From: Microlunatus endophyticus
Lineage (GTDB): Bacteria; Actinomycetota; Actinomycetes; Propionibacteriales; Propionibacteriaceae
Assembly (NCBI RefSeq): GCF_014646195.1
Contig: NZ_BMMZ01000004.1
Location: 248,001-312,000, forward strand
Length of the DNA stretch: 64,000 nucleotides
Reading direction: 5' to 3'
This document shows positions 16,718-24,763 of this stretch, in pieces (positions within the stretch are counted from its first letter, which is position 1; the number at the start of each line of letters is the position of its first letter). The notes below the pieces were generated by a model, which saw only the letters and a list, made by a program, of their open reading frames with translations, was not told where the DNA came from and made no database searches. Made by a program: the position numbers and the translations under genes.

Positions 16718-18060
16718 CGGCTGCCGAGAAGCTGCCCGCTCTTGTCCTCGAGTCGCCATCCGAAGACGGTCATGCCGAGGCAGCTGCCGACCGCGCGGAA
16801 ACGATCATCGTCATGGCCAAGGAGCCGGTACCCGGTCGGGTCAAGACCCGGCTGCAGTCGGTGTTCACGCCCGGTCAGGCGTCCCGGCTGGCTGCGGCCG
16901 CACTGGATGACACTCTCGAGGCCGTACGACATACGCCCGTACGCCGTCGGATCCTCGCCTGGGAAGGGAATCCGGCAGGACGGGGAGCCGGGTTCGAGGT
17001 GATCGACCAGGGCAGCGGCGGGCTCGGTGATCGCCTCGGCCGGGCCCTGGATCGGGCGTTGGCAGACAGTCCGGGGCCGATCATGGTGATCGCCATGGAC
17101 ACACCGCAGGTGACCCGGCAGTTGTTGCAGACGTCCTGGGACGGCGCGGACGCCGTCATCGGACTGACCGAGGACGGCGGCTACTGGACGATCGGCCTGC
17201 GCCGCGGGCCTGCGGCCGAGGTGTTCGCGGCGGTGCCGATGTCCACCGATCGGACCGGGGCCGCACAGCTGGCGCGGTTGCTGGATCTCGGCTACACGGT
17301 CAAGCTGCTGCCTCCGCTGCGCGACGTCGACACTCCCGGCGACGCAGCCGCGCTGGCGGATCAGTATCCGGATCTGGCTTTCTCCTGTACCCATCGGATG
17401 ATCACCGCCGGGAATCCGACCGGGCTCGGCCCGGCCGAGGACCTCCGGATGATCTTCGACCATGCCTATGGCGGCCTCCCGCTGCGGGCGGCGACCGACG
17501 TCGGAGTCGACCCGCTCAGAGTCTCGGCCGATCTCTGGCGGCGTCCTGCGGACGCCGTCGACCGTTTGGTGGTGGCGCGCTGTCAGGCTCCGGTACTTGA
17601 TCTCGGCTGTGGCCCGGGCCGAATGGTGGCCGCACTCACCGAATCCGGCCGCTCGGCGCTGGGGGTCGATCTCTCGGCTGCCGCGGTGGAGGCGAGTCTG
17701 CGGCGTGGCGCCCCCGCGCTGCGACGGGATGTCACCGGCCCGCTCCCCGGTGAGGGGCGTTGGGGGACCGTACTGCTGATGGACAGCAACCTCGGCCTCG
17801 GCGGTGACGCCGACGGGTTGTTGCGTCGCTGCATGTCCCTGGTCACGGCAGGCGGATTGATCATCTGCGAGACCGATCCCGAGCCCGCTGTCGATCGGAC
17901 CCACCGGGTATTGCTGACCGCCGGATCGGTCTCAGGCTATGTCCGCTGGGCGCAGATCGGCGCCGATGCTCTGGGGGAGCGGGCGCGGCGGCTGAATCTG
18001 ATGGTGAACGAACGATGGTCAGCCGGCGGCCGGACCTTCGTCGCGCTCCGGACGCTGTAG
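16714..18060 (+). CDS. Fusion of a DUF2064 (TIGR04282-type) transferase domain and a SAM methyltransferase
   Basis: 448 residues. Residues ~28-225 match the DUF2064/TIGR04282 GT-A-like family (IIVMAKEPVPGRVKTRL; IAMDTPQVT; DGGYWTIGLR), annotated elsewhere as an arsenosugar-related glycosyltransferase. Residues ~245-448 are a class I methyltransferase (APVLDLGCGPGRMVAAL; ALGVDLS). The two are usually separate neighbouring genes, so the fusion suggests the steps act on the same intermediate. No arsenic gene is adjacent, so the arsenosugar label should not be carried over. The 3' end overlaps the convergent membrane protein gene by 42 bases. Confidence 0.85.
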   Translation: MTAAEKLPALVLESPSEDGHAEAAADRAETIIVMAKEPVPGRVKTRLQSVFTPGQASRLAAAALDDTLEAVRHTPVRRRILAWEGNPAGRGAGFEVIDQGSGGLGDRLGRALDRALADSPGPIMVIAMDTPQVTRQLLQTSWDGADAVIGLTEDGGYWTIGLRRGPAAEVFAAVPMSTDRTGAAQLARLLDLGYTVKLLPPLRDVDTPGDAAALADQYPDLAFSCTHRMITAGNPTGLGPAEDLRMIFDHAYGGLPLRAATDVGVDPLRVSADLWRRPADAVDRLVVARCQAPVLDLGCGPGRMVAALTESGRSALGVDLSAAAVEASLRRGAPALRRDVTGPLPGEGRWGTVLLMDSNLGLGGDADGLLRRCMSLVTAGGLIICETDPEPAVDRTHRVLLTAGSVSGYVRWAQIGADALGERARRLNLMVNERWSAGGRTFVALRTL

Positions 18061-18456
18061 CCCGGCCACAAGCTCGGCGACCAGGATCACCAGGACCAGG
18101 ACGCCTCCGGTGATCAACAGTGCCGGCAGCGGGGCAGTGACCTCGGCAGTCGGGTTCTTCTGGTGGGCCCGCGCGCCGACTGCTATCGCTGTCATGATCA
18201 CCAGGCTGGCCAGCCCGAGCAGCCCGATGCGCAACGGCATCCGACGCCGCGGCGGCACCCGTCGCAGGACCGTCAGGCCGAGCAGCAGTGCGAGCGGCAT
18301 CAGCACCAGATCGTTGATCATCCAGGCTGCCAGACCCCACCGCGCCAGCCGGAACCAGTCCGCAGGACTCACCCTGGTCAGCACCAGGACCAGGCCGTAC
18401 GCCATCCCGCAGCCGCCGAGAACGGCCAGCGACCACCGGACGATCCGCTCGGTCAC
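18019..18456 (-). CDS. Small four-helix membrane protein, unknown function
   Basis: 145 residues with about four hydrophobic segments (AVLGGCGMAYGLVLVL; LMPLALLLGLTVL; IGLLGLASLVIMTAIAVG; LLITGGVLVLVILVAELVAGL). No recognised family. The GTG overlaps the molybdopterin oxidoreductase stop by four bases, making it a likely membrane partner or anchor of that enzyme. Its 3' end reads into the convergent DUF2064-methyltransferase gene. Confidence 0.75.
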   Translation of the reverse strand: MTERIVRWSLAVLGGCGMAYGLVLVLTRVSPADWFRLARWGLAAWMINDLVLMPLALLLGLTVLRRVPPRRRMPLRIGLLGLASLVIMTAIAVGARAHQKNPTAEVTAPLPALLITGGVLVLVILVAELVAGLQRPERDEGPAAG

Positions 18457-19613
18457 AGCACCTCCAAGCGCTCGACCCACTTGGTCTGCAGGGCACCGGG
18501 CCGATCGGGGGCGATGATCCGGGCCGGATAGCCGTGGTCGAGAGCCAGCACCTCGCCGTTGATCCTGATCGCCAGGATGCTGCGCGGGTCGGCAACGAAG
18601 TCGGCCGGCAACCGGGTCCGGGCATACCGCGAGCCGCGTTCCATCGACTGCACCCGAAGATCGCGACCGGCACCACCGACGAGATCGACCAGATCCTTGA
18701 TCCGGACGCCCGACCACTCGGCGCTGACGCTCCAGCCCTCGACGCAAGCGATCGGCAGCCGGACCGTGGCCTGGGGCATTGCGGTCAACGTGTCCCTGTG
18801 CAGCGTGTGCTCGCCGCTGGGCCCGGTGATGGTCAGGCTCCAGCTGTCGATGCGGTCGACAACTCCGGCTTGTGCGGCCGTCCGGTTGATCGGAACCCCT
18901 TGCAGATTGACCGATCTCGGCCGGCGGGGCGAGAGCAGCGCCAGCCCGTTCAACGGCCCGATCGTCTGGCCGATGCTGAAGATCGTCAGCCCGCCGGCAA
19001 CGCCCAGGACGCCGCCGATGAAGCCACGGCGCGCACCGGGTGAGTGCCGCTGCCCGGTCCGGCGACGCCGGCGGAGCGTCTCGATGATCGTCGGCAGCTT
19101 GGTCGCGACGTGGATCAGGATCGCGCCCATGGCTACCCAGGCGACCGCGTAGTGAACGGGTACGAAGTCGAATGTGAAGACGTACCACTGGAAGATGTTG
19201 AAGAGTCCGGTTGCGACCTGCACGATGCCGGCTGCGGTCAGGATGCCGATCAGCAGTCGGCCGGCGGCGAAGCGGATGATCACTGATGGCCCGCGCGCCG
19301 GGCCGTCGGGCCGGTCCAGGATCCGCGGATAGGCGGCGAATATCTTGGCCAGCAACAACGGTAGGCACGCGATGCCGGTGGCGACGTGGATGCCCTGGGT
19401 GAGGCGATACCCCCACACCGGCCACGGTCGCAGCAGCACACCGGTCGGGGACTGGGCGTTGTGGCTGATCAGGCCGGTGAGGAAGCAGACCCCGAAGGCC
19501 GGTCCGAGAAACAGTCCCAGGCGGGTGACGACGGCCGGTGACTGCACGGCGCCCGTCACGCTCGCGGGCGTCGGGATCCGGCGCCGGATCGATTGCAGCG
19601 GCCATCGCACCAT
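18453..19613 (-). CDS. Membrane-anchored molybdopterin-dependent oxidoreductase
   Basis: 386 residues. The N-terminal ~210 residues form four to five helices with spaced His (TQGIHVATGIACLP; VPVHYAVAWVAMGAILIHVATK), resembling a cytochrome b561/YedZ-like domain. The C-terminal ~150 residues are a sulfite-oxidase-type molybdopterin domain (VNLQGVPINR; ACVEGWSVSAEWSGVRIKDLVD, with the expected molybdenum-ligand Cys; HGYPARIIAPDRPG). In effect YedZ and YedY are joined. Oriented with the domain outside the membrane (inference). The ATG was taken over a GTG two codons upstream. Substrate unknown. Confidence 0.85.
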   Translation of the reverse strand: MVRWPLQSIRRRIPTPASVTGAVQSPAVVTRLGLFLGPAFGVCFLTGLISHNAQSPTGVLLRPWPVWGYRLTQGIHVATGIACLPLLLAKIFAAYPRILDRPDGPARGPSVIIRFAAGRLLIGILTAAGIVQVATGLFNIFQWYVFTFDFVPVHYAVAWVAMGAILIHVATKLPTIIETLRRRRRTGQRHSPGARRGFIGGVLGVAGGLTIFSIGQTIGPLNGLALLSPRRPRSVNLQGVPINRTAAQAGVVDRIDSWSLTITGPSGEHTLHRDTLTAMPQATVRLPIACVEGWSVSAEWSGVRIKDLVDLVGGAGRDLRVQSMERGSRYARTRLPADFVADPRSILAIRINGEVLALDHGYPARIIAPDRPGALQTKWVERLEVL

Positions 19614-19729
19614 GATCACGAGCCTAGGCAGCGCAGCCGGGTCGGGCCAGTGTCGACGCGATTACCGACCGGCTACGGATTCCCTGGCGGGCTGGGGAAT
19701 CCGGTGATCACCACGAGAGCGTAGGGTCC

Positions 19730-21061
19730 ATGACTTCTGCCGCCGTCGACGCACATGGCCACACGCGTGCCGTGCGGCCCCTGCCGTCGGCCCGGATCCT
19801 GGTGTCGGTCCTGATCATCCTCGGCAGCGAGCTGGCGATCATTCCGTTGCGGCAGCTTGATCACGCCCGACTTGGGGTCCTCGTCGCCGTTCTGCTCTTC
19901 GGCGCGTTGGGTGTGTGGTGCCGCTGCGCGATTCCCGCTCTCCGACCACCGGTCGTCGTGGCGATCGTCGCCTTGGCCCAGATCCCGGGCCTGTTGGCGC
20001 GTCCGCTGCTCAGCGACGACTCCTACCGCTACGTCTGGGACGGTCGGGTGCAACTGGCCGGGATCGACCCGTATCGCTACCCGCCCTTGAGTCCGGCGTT
20101 GGCACGGCTGCGCGACCCGTTGCTGTTTCCGCCCGGATCCTCGGTGCCGTTGATCAACCGGCCGTGGGTGCACACGATCTACCCACCGATCGCCGAGCTC
20201 TGGTTCACGCTGGTCGCCGCCGTGACACCGTGGCGGGCGGGTGTCCTGGGGTTGCAGCTCGGCTCCGCTGTCGCCGTGGTGATCACTACCGTCATGATCG
20301 GCAGGGTGCTGTCGGCGACCGGTTCGCAGCCGGGTTGGTCGTTGGCGTACGGTGCCTGTCCGGCAACCATGGTCGAGGCGGCCAACGGCGCTCACGTCGA
20401 TGTCTTGGCGGCGCTGCTGCTGGTGATCATGGGGTGGGCATTGATCGGCGGCAGGCATCGGCTGGCCGGCATCATGCTCGGCCTCGCGGGAGGAGTGAAG
20501 CTGGTTCCGATGCTGTTGCTGCCGGTCTTCGTCCGCCGACAACCGCTTCGCACCGCGACGACCTCGGTCGTCACGCTCGCCGCGGGCTATCTCCCGCACC
20601 TGCTCGCGGTCGGTGGGCTGGTCCTGGGTTATCTACCCGGCTATCTCAACGAGGAGGGTTTCGAGGACGGCCGACGGCGGTTCGCGCTGTTGATCCTGTT
20701 GCCGGACCGTGCCCGGCTTCCGGTGGCCCTGATGATCGCTGCCGCCTGCGCGGTGGTGGCGATGGTCCGATCGCGTCGCGATCCGGTGCTGGTCACCTGC
20801 TGTTGGTTGTACGGAGCTGCGTTTCTGGTCGCGACACCGGCCTACCCCTGGTATCTGCTGCCGTTCATGGTCCTGGTGGTGCTAGCACGACGCTTCGAAT
20901 GGCTGACGCTGTGGCCCGCGGCCTATTTCGGCTATCTCCACGACCACGACGCTGTCCTGCAGACCATCGGTTACGGCGCCGCCCTGGTCACGATTCTGAT
21001 CGTCGCCGCCCTGCGCCGTAGCCGGGGGCGGCCGGATTGGGCGCTGACCGGCGGCGTCTGA
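19730..21061 (+). CDS. GT87-like membrane mannosyltransferase
   Basis: 443 residues with about ten transmembrane segments. The first loop carries DDSYRYVWDGR, the acidic motif of GT-C polyprenol-phosphate-sugar transferases, followed by IDPYRYPP and a conserved HTIYPPIAELW. GT-C enzymes act on the outer face of the membrane using lipid-linked mannose or similar. It is the last gene of the two-component/epimerase/GT2/molybdopterin block and convergent with the next gene. Acceptor unknown. Confidence 0.83.
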   Translation: MTSAAVDAHGHTRAVRPLPSARILVSVLIILGSELAIIPLRQLDHARLGVLVAVLLFGALGVWCRCAIPALRPPVVVAIVALAQIPGLLARPLLSDDSYRYVWDGRVQLAGIDPYRYPPLSPALARLRDPLLFPPGSSVPLINRPWVHTIYPPIAELWFTLVAAVTPWRAGVLGLQLGSAVAVVITTVMIGRVLSATGSQPGWSLAYGACPATMVEAANGAHVDVLAALLLVIMGWALIGGRHRLAGIMLGLAGGVKLVPMLLLPVFVRRQPLRTATTSVVTLAAGYLPHLLAVGGLVLGYLPGYLNEEGFEDGRRRFALLILLPDRARLPVALMIAAACAVVAMVRSRRDPVLVTCCWLYGAAFLVATPAYPWYLLPFMVLVVLARRFEWLTLWPAAYFGYLHDHDAVLQTIGYGAALVTILIVAALRRSRGRPDWALTGGV

Positions 21062-21069
21062 GGGCGCGC

Positions 21070-22047
21070 TCAGTCGAGCAGTGGCCGGAGCCGGGCCCAC
21101 TTATCGGCGAACGGAACGAAAGGCCCCGGCTCGAGGAAAATCCGCAGCCGGTCGTCGTCCCGGAGGTAGATGCCCTCCAGGACCCAGTGATCATGGATCC
21201 GGTTGTAGTTCCAGTTGCCGGCCGCCTGATCAAGATCGGCGATCGAGACCGGGCGCACCGTGCGGTAGCCGTCGATGAATGGGGCGCAGAGCTCGGGATC
21301 CAGCCGCAGCGCGAGGTCCAAGGTCCGTACGATCTCGGCCGGCGGCCAGCCTACATCGGCCTTGTCCCAGTCGATCACGTCGACCACCGTCCGGTACGGG
21401 TCGAAGAACAGATTCGACTCCTGATAGTCGCCGTGGACCAGTTGCAACTCGTCGCCCGGTGGGTCGCGCCAGATCGGTGGCGTGGCGGCCTGCAGCCAGG
21501 CGGCCTTCGTACGCAGCAGATCCGCAGCCCAGCGGTCCCGTTCGGACTGCTCACTGCGCCGGCCGATCCGTTGTAGCAGGTGATCGACCGCGACGGCCAC
21601 CGGAGCAAGATCAGCGGGGTGTTCGCGGGCCGCCCGCGGTGGCACCGGAAAGTCAGCCAGTGCGAGATCCAGACGTGCCAGCATCTCGCCCATCGAGCGG
21701 GCGTGTGGCGCCGTCAATTCGCCGCGAGATACCTGCTGGCCACGGGCGAAGGCGAACAGCGAATGGAAGGCCCCATCATGATCGACGATCGCCTCGCCGT
21801 CCGGAGTACTGATCGCCGCCGGGGCAGGGATTCCGCGTGCCCGGGCATGGGCGATCACGGCATGCTCGAATTCCACCTCGTCGCGTACCGACCGTCGATG
21901 TCGCCTGAGCACCAGCCGCCGCTGTGCGGTCGAGACCAGATAGGTCTGGTTCATCACGCCGCTGGTCGCCCGTTCCACACCCGTCACCGGCTCGAGATTC
22001 CAATGACGCAGCGCGCCCTGGGTCGCTTCCATGATCATCTCGCGCAT
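21070..22047 (-). CDS. Aminoglycoside-phosphotransferase-like kinase (APH family)
   Basis: About 325 residues. Kinase-like fold: substrate loop QLVHGDYQESNLFFDP (catalytic D and N) and VDVIDWDKADVG (metal D). The nucleotide-binding Lys region is short (RRLVLRRHRR). The APH family covers antibiotic, homoserine and sugar kinases, and nothing here points to resistance. The start is uncertain: ATGs at 22047, 22038 and 22032 are all possible. It lies 28 bases after the adenosine kinase and is probably co-transcribed. Confidence 0.8.
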   Translation of the reverse strand: MREMIMEATQGALRHWNLEPVTGVERATSGVMNQTYLVSTAQRRLVLRRHRRSVRDEVEFEHAVIAHARARGIPAPAAISTPDGEAIVDHDGAFHSLFAFARGQQVSRGELTAPHARSMGEMLARLDLALADFPVPPRAAREHPADLAPVAVAVDHLLQRIGRRSEQSERDRWAADLLRTKAAWLQAATPPIWRDPPGDELQLVHGDYQESNLFFDPYRTVVDVIDWDKADVGWPPAEIVRTLDLALRLDPELCAPFIDGYRTVRPVSIADLDQAAGNWNYNRIHDHWVLEGIYLRDDDRLRIFLEPGPFVPFADKWARLRPLLD

Positions 22048-22075
22048 CGGGTCGGGGCACCCGACGAGGTCATCC

Positions 22076-23059
22076 TCAGTCGGTGAGAAGGCAGCGCCGG
22101 ACATCGAGCGCGGCCTGCTCCCCGTACACCTCACCGATCCGGGTGACGAATGCGTGCCGGTCCAGGGTGAAGTCCTGCGGACCGACCGTCTGCAGCGCAA
22201 GGGCGGCGGTCGCACAACCCACCTGCGCGGCACGCTCGAGCGGGAACTGCTGGTCAAGGCCCCACAGGAAGCCGGCGCGGAAGGCATCGCCACCGCCGGT
22301 CGGATCGACGACCTGATCGACCGGAACCGAGCCGACGGTCAGGGCGGAGCCGTCCGTCGACTCGATCGAGACGCCCTGGGCTCCCTGGGTGATGATCCAC
22401 AGGCCCACCTCGCCGAGGACCTCGTTCTTGGACCAACCCGTCTTCTGCATCAGCAGCTCGGACTCGTACTGATTGGTGAAGAGGTATTTCGCCCCGGAGA
22501 CGAGTTTGCGGATTCCGTCGCCGTCCATGATCGCCAGCTGCTGGGAGACGTCGGCGGCGAAAGGGTAGCCGTTGCGAACGCATTCGGCGGTGTAAGTGAT
22601 CATCGCGTCCGGATCGCTGGCGGCGATCACGACCAGGTCGAGCTGGCCGAGGCGGTCCTCGATCGGCTTCAACTCGATCTTGCCCGACTCCTGCATCGCC
22701 CCCGCGTAGAAGGTTGCGATCTGGTTCTGTGCCCGGTCGGTGGTGCAGACGAAGCGCGCCGTGTGGTGGGTGCTCGACACGTACACCGACTTGGTGTCGA
22801 CCCCGTGCTCCTCCAGCCACGGCCGGTAGTCGATGTCGAAATCGGCACCGACGGCACCGGCCAGGATGGGTGACATCCCGAGGCAGCCGAGAGTGAAGCT
22901 GATGTTGGCAGCGACGCCGCCACGGTGGATGTCGAGCTGATCAGCCAGGAAGGACAGCGAGACCGTCTCCATCTTGCCGTCGACGAGGCTGTCGGTGAAC
23001 CGGCCGGGGAATTGCATCAGGTGGTCGGTCGCGATCGATCCGGTAACAGCGATCTGCAT
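22076..23059 (-). CDS. adoK: Adenosine kinase (mycobacterial type, PfkB family)
   Basis: 327 residues. PfkB/ribokinase fold beginning IAVTGSIATDHLMQFPGRF, with HRGGVAANISF for substrate binding and the anion-hole/catalytic motif DPTGGGDAFRAGF near the C-terminus. Segments such as HTARFVCTTD, AADVSQQLA and YLFTNQYESELL closely follow the M. tuberculosis adenosine kinase as I remember it. Salvages adenosine to AMP. Start supported by AAAGGG nine bases upstream. Confidence 0.9.
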   Translation of the reverse strand: MQIAVTGSIATDHLMQFPGRFTDSLVDGKMETVSLSFLADQLDIHRGGVAANISFTLGCLGMSPILAGAVGADFDIDYRPWLEEHGVDTKSVYVSSTHHTARFVCTTDRAQNQIATFYAGAMQESGKIELKPIEDRLGQLDLVVIAASDPDAMITYTAECVRNGYPFAADVSQQLAIMDGDGIRKLVSGAKYLFTNQYESELLMQKTGWSKNEVLGEVGLWIITQGAQGVSIESTDGSALTVGSVPVDQVVDPTGGGDAFRAGFLWGLDQQFPLERAAQVGCATAALALQTVGPQDFTLDRHAFVTRIGEVYGEQAALDVRRCLLTD

Positions 23060-23231
23060 GCCGTGCGCCCTTTCGAGGTGAGGTCGCGCATTCCGCGGTG
23101 AAGAAACGGTGCGTGAACGCGAACGCGATCAGACGTTACGCGCTTGCGCCGTCTTTCATACCATCCCGCGCCTACCGGCGGCGACTTCCTGATCCGGATG
23201 TCGCCCTGCCTCGTCCGAAGCATTGGCGGTG

Positions 23232-23277
23232 TCAATCAGGTTGTCGGTGTGAATCAGGTTGTCGGTGTGAATCAGGG
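23232..23277. repeat. 18-base tandem repeat between adoK and the DUF6131-like gene
   Basis: About 2.6 copies of an 18-base unit (tgaatcaggttgtcggtg), the first with one change. It lies within the 326-base gap 23060-23385, which otherwise holds the adoK upstream region and the hairpin described next; no gene is seen in the gap. Confidence 0.88.
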
Positions 23278-23285
23278 GGAAGCCA

Positions 23286-23330
23286 GTCGAGCCCGCGGAC
23301 CCGGACATCGTCCAGGTCCGCGGGCTCGAC
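23286..23330 (-). terminator. Strong hairpin, probable terminator
   Basis: A perfect 16-base inverted repeat (left arm 23286-23301, right arm 23315-23330) with a 13-base loop, almost all G/C pairs. It lies 56 bases beyond the stop of the minus-strand DUF6131-like gene. There is no clear U-run, as is usual for actinobacterial terminators. Confidence 0.75.
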
Positions 23331-23385
23331 GGCTCACAGCGGTTCCGGGCCACTTCTCAACCCGGCAAGGTGCTGACCCACGACA

Positions 23386-23541
23386 CTAGAAATAGAACTT
23401 TCGTGGTCCGATCTGGCGCCCTGCGGCGCCAAGGATCCACAGGATCGCCCCGATGACGATCAGGATGATCCCGATCGTCCACAGGATCGAAATGCTGAAC
23501 ACGAATCCCAGGATCAACAAGATGATGCCGAGAATGATCAC
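23386..23541 (-). CDS. Small hydrophobic protein, DUF6131-like
   Basis: 51 residues, two membrane helices (IILGIILLILGFVF; LWTIGIILIVIGAILWILG) ending in a short basic tail RQIGPRKFYF. Short proteins of this pattern are common in Actinobacteria and carry the DUF6131 label; function unknown. The GTG start is set by AAAGGAG five bases upstream; a longer in-frame reading to 23613 lacks such a site. Followed by a strong terminator hairpin, so likely a single-gene transcript. Confidence 0.8.
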   Translation of the reverse strand: MIILGIILLILGFVFSISILWTIGIILIVIGAILWILGAAGRQIGPRKFYF

Positions 23542-23648
23542 AACGACTCCTTTCGCGGCGGGCCGTCGCCCGACTCTCGAATCGCTGTGAGGGTTACCCG
23601 TTACGCAACCCACCTAACAAAGCGTCCGGCACGACGTCTCCGTAACGC

Positions 23649-24689
23649 TCAGAAGTCCAGGTACTCCGGGTCCATCGCGGTCGCCAGCGACAGGTGCTTG
23701 TCCGCATCCGGGTGCCCGAGACGCTTCAGCGTCTTGCCCATCAGCAACTGCAGATAGGCGTCATCGGGCCAGCGCTCGAGCAGCTCGGCGAGTTTCGTCC
23801 GCGCCGGCTCGAGACTGGCTGAGGCCGCCAGGGCCCGTGCGGTAAGTGTCTCGAAACCACGGTCGCCGTCGTATTCGGGGCGTAGCGGAGCCAGCAGATA
23901 GAGCGAGCCCCGCGGATTCCTGGCCTCGAGCAACGATCGAGCCGCGCGCACCCGACGTACCTCCTCGGGTACTGGACTGACCGGCCGTCCGGCGAATTCG
24001 GCGATCCGCGCTGCCAACACTGTTGCTGACACGGCACCGACCTCGACGATCGTCTGATCGATGACGAAGGTCGGCGACTCGGTCACCCCGATCGCCTGTC
24101 CGAAGAGTTGCGCCTCCCGGGTGGCCCGCTCCAGCAGGTCGTCAGGCGGGAAGCCTGGCTGCAGGTAGGCGAGTGCCGACGCCGGGCCTGAGCCTTCGCG
24201 CTCGAGCCGTACGGGAGCCGGCAGCCGGTACTGCTCGGCCAGCGGCGCGAGAAGATCCAGTCCGTTGATGTCGCGCCCGGCCACGAAATGGGCGTTGAGG
24301 ATCTCCTCGACCACCTCGTCCTGCGTCTGCGGCCCGTGTTCGAGTGCGGCCGCGATCAGCCGGTGCGCGGCCCAGCTGCTCGGCCGCCAGCGCGGGTCGG
24401 GCAGTTCGAGTCCCTCGTCCCGCGCAGCCTGCCCGGCCTCCAGGCGTCGGATCGCCGCACCGACGCCGGGCGCGGACTGCTGCAGGACACTGTCCATCAG
24501 CTCATCCCCGGGCACCAGCTCCTCCGAAGGACTGGGCGCGGTCGGGTCGATCAGGAAGGGTCTCCAGACCACGGTCGGCCGTACGGCCGGCAGGTCCGCC
24601 GCGGTGATCGTCTCCAGAGCGCGTTCAAGCCTCCGCCGGGCGATATAGGCCCAGACGTCGACCACATCCGCATAGATCTCGATGAGCAT
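23649..24689 (-). CDS. DsbA/FrnE-like thioredoxin-fold protein lacking CxxC, with C-terminal TPR
   Basis: 346 residues. The N-terminal ~215 residues follow the FrnE/DsbA-like pattern (MLIEIYADVVDVWAYIARR; helical insert; SPTFVIDQTIVEVGA with the cis-Pro loop). Where family members have a CPWC-type active site, this one reads VDVWAY and no Cys is present in that region. Residues ~250-346 contain at least one TPR (LQLLMGKTLKRLGHPDADKHL). It is therefore unlikely to be a disulfide oxidoreductase; a binding or chaperone role is possible (inference). A proper Shine-Dalgarno is not placed at the ATG. Confidence 0.78.
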   Translation of the reverse strand: MLIEIYADVVDVWAYIARRRLERALETITAADLPAVRPTVVWRPFLIDPTAPSPSEELVPGDELMDSVLQQSAPGVGAAIRRLEAGQAARDEGLELPDPRWRPSSWAAHRLIAAALEHGPQTQDEVVEEILNAHFVAGRDINGLDLLAPLAEQYRLPAPVRLEREGSGPASALAYLQPGFPPDDLLERATREAQLFGQAIGVTESPTFVIDQTIVEVGAVSATVLAARIAEFAGRPVSPVPEEVRRVRAARSLLEARNPRGSLYLLAPLRPEYDGDRGFETLTARALAASASLEPARTKLAELLERWPDDAYLQLLMGKTLKRLGHPDADKHLSLATAMDPEYLDF

Positions 24690-24763
24690 CTCCCCATGAT
24701 GCCGCGATCTGATCGCCCGGATCCGTACGCTTTCGACCCGCGAGGTGCCAGGATCTTCTGACG

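Noticed and set aside
16714..18060. Arsenosugar biosynthesis
   Set aside because: Only the family label suggests it; the ars genes are far away and the neighbours point to glycoconjugates.
21070..22047. Aminoglycoside resistance gene
   Set aside because: The APH fold covers many kinases and the gene is linked to adenosine kinase with no sign of mobility.
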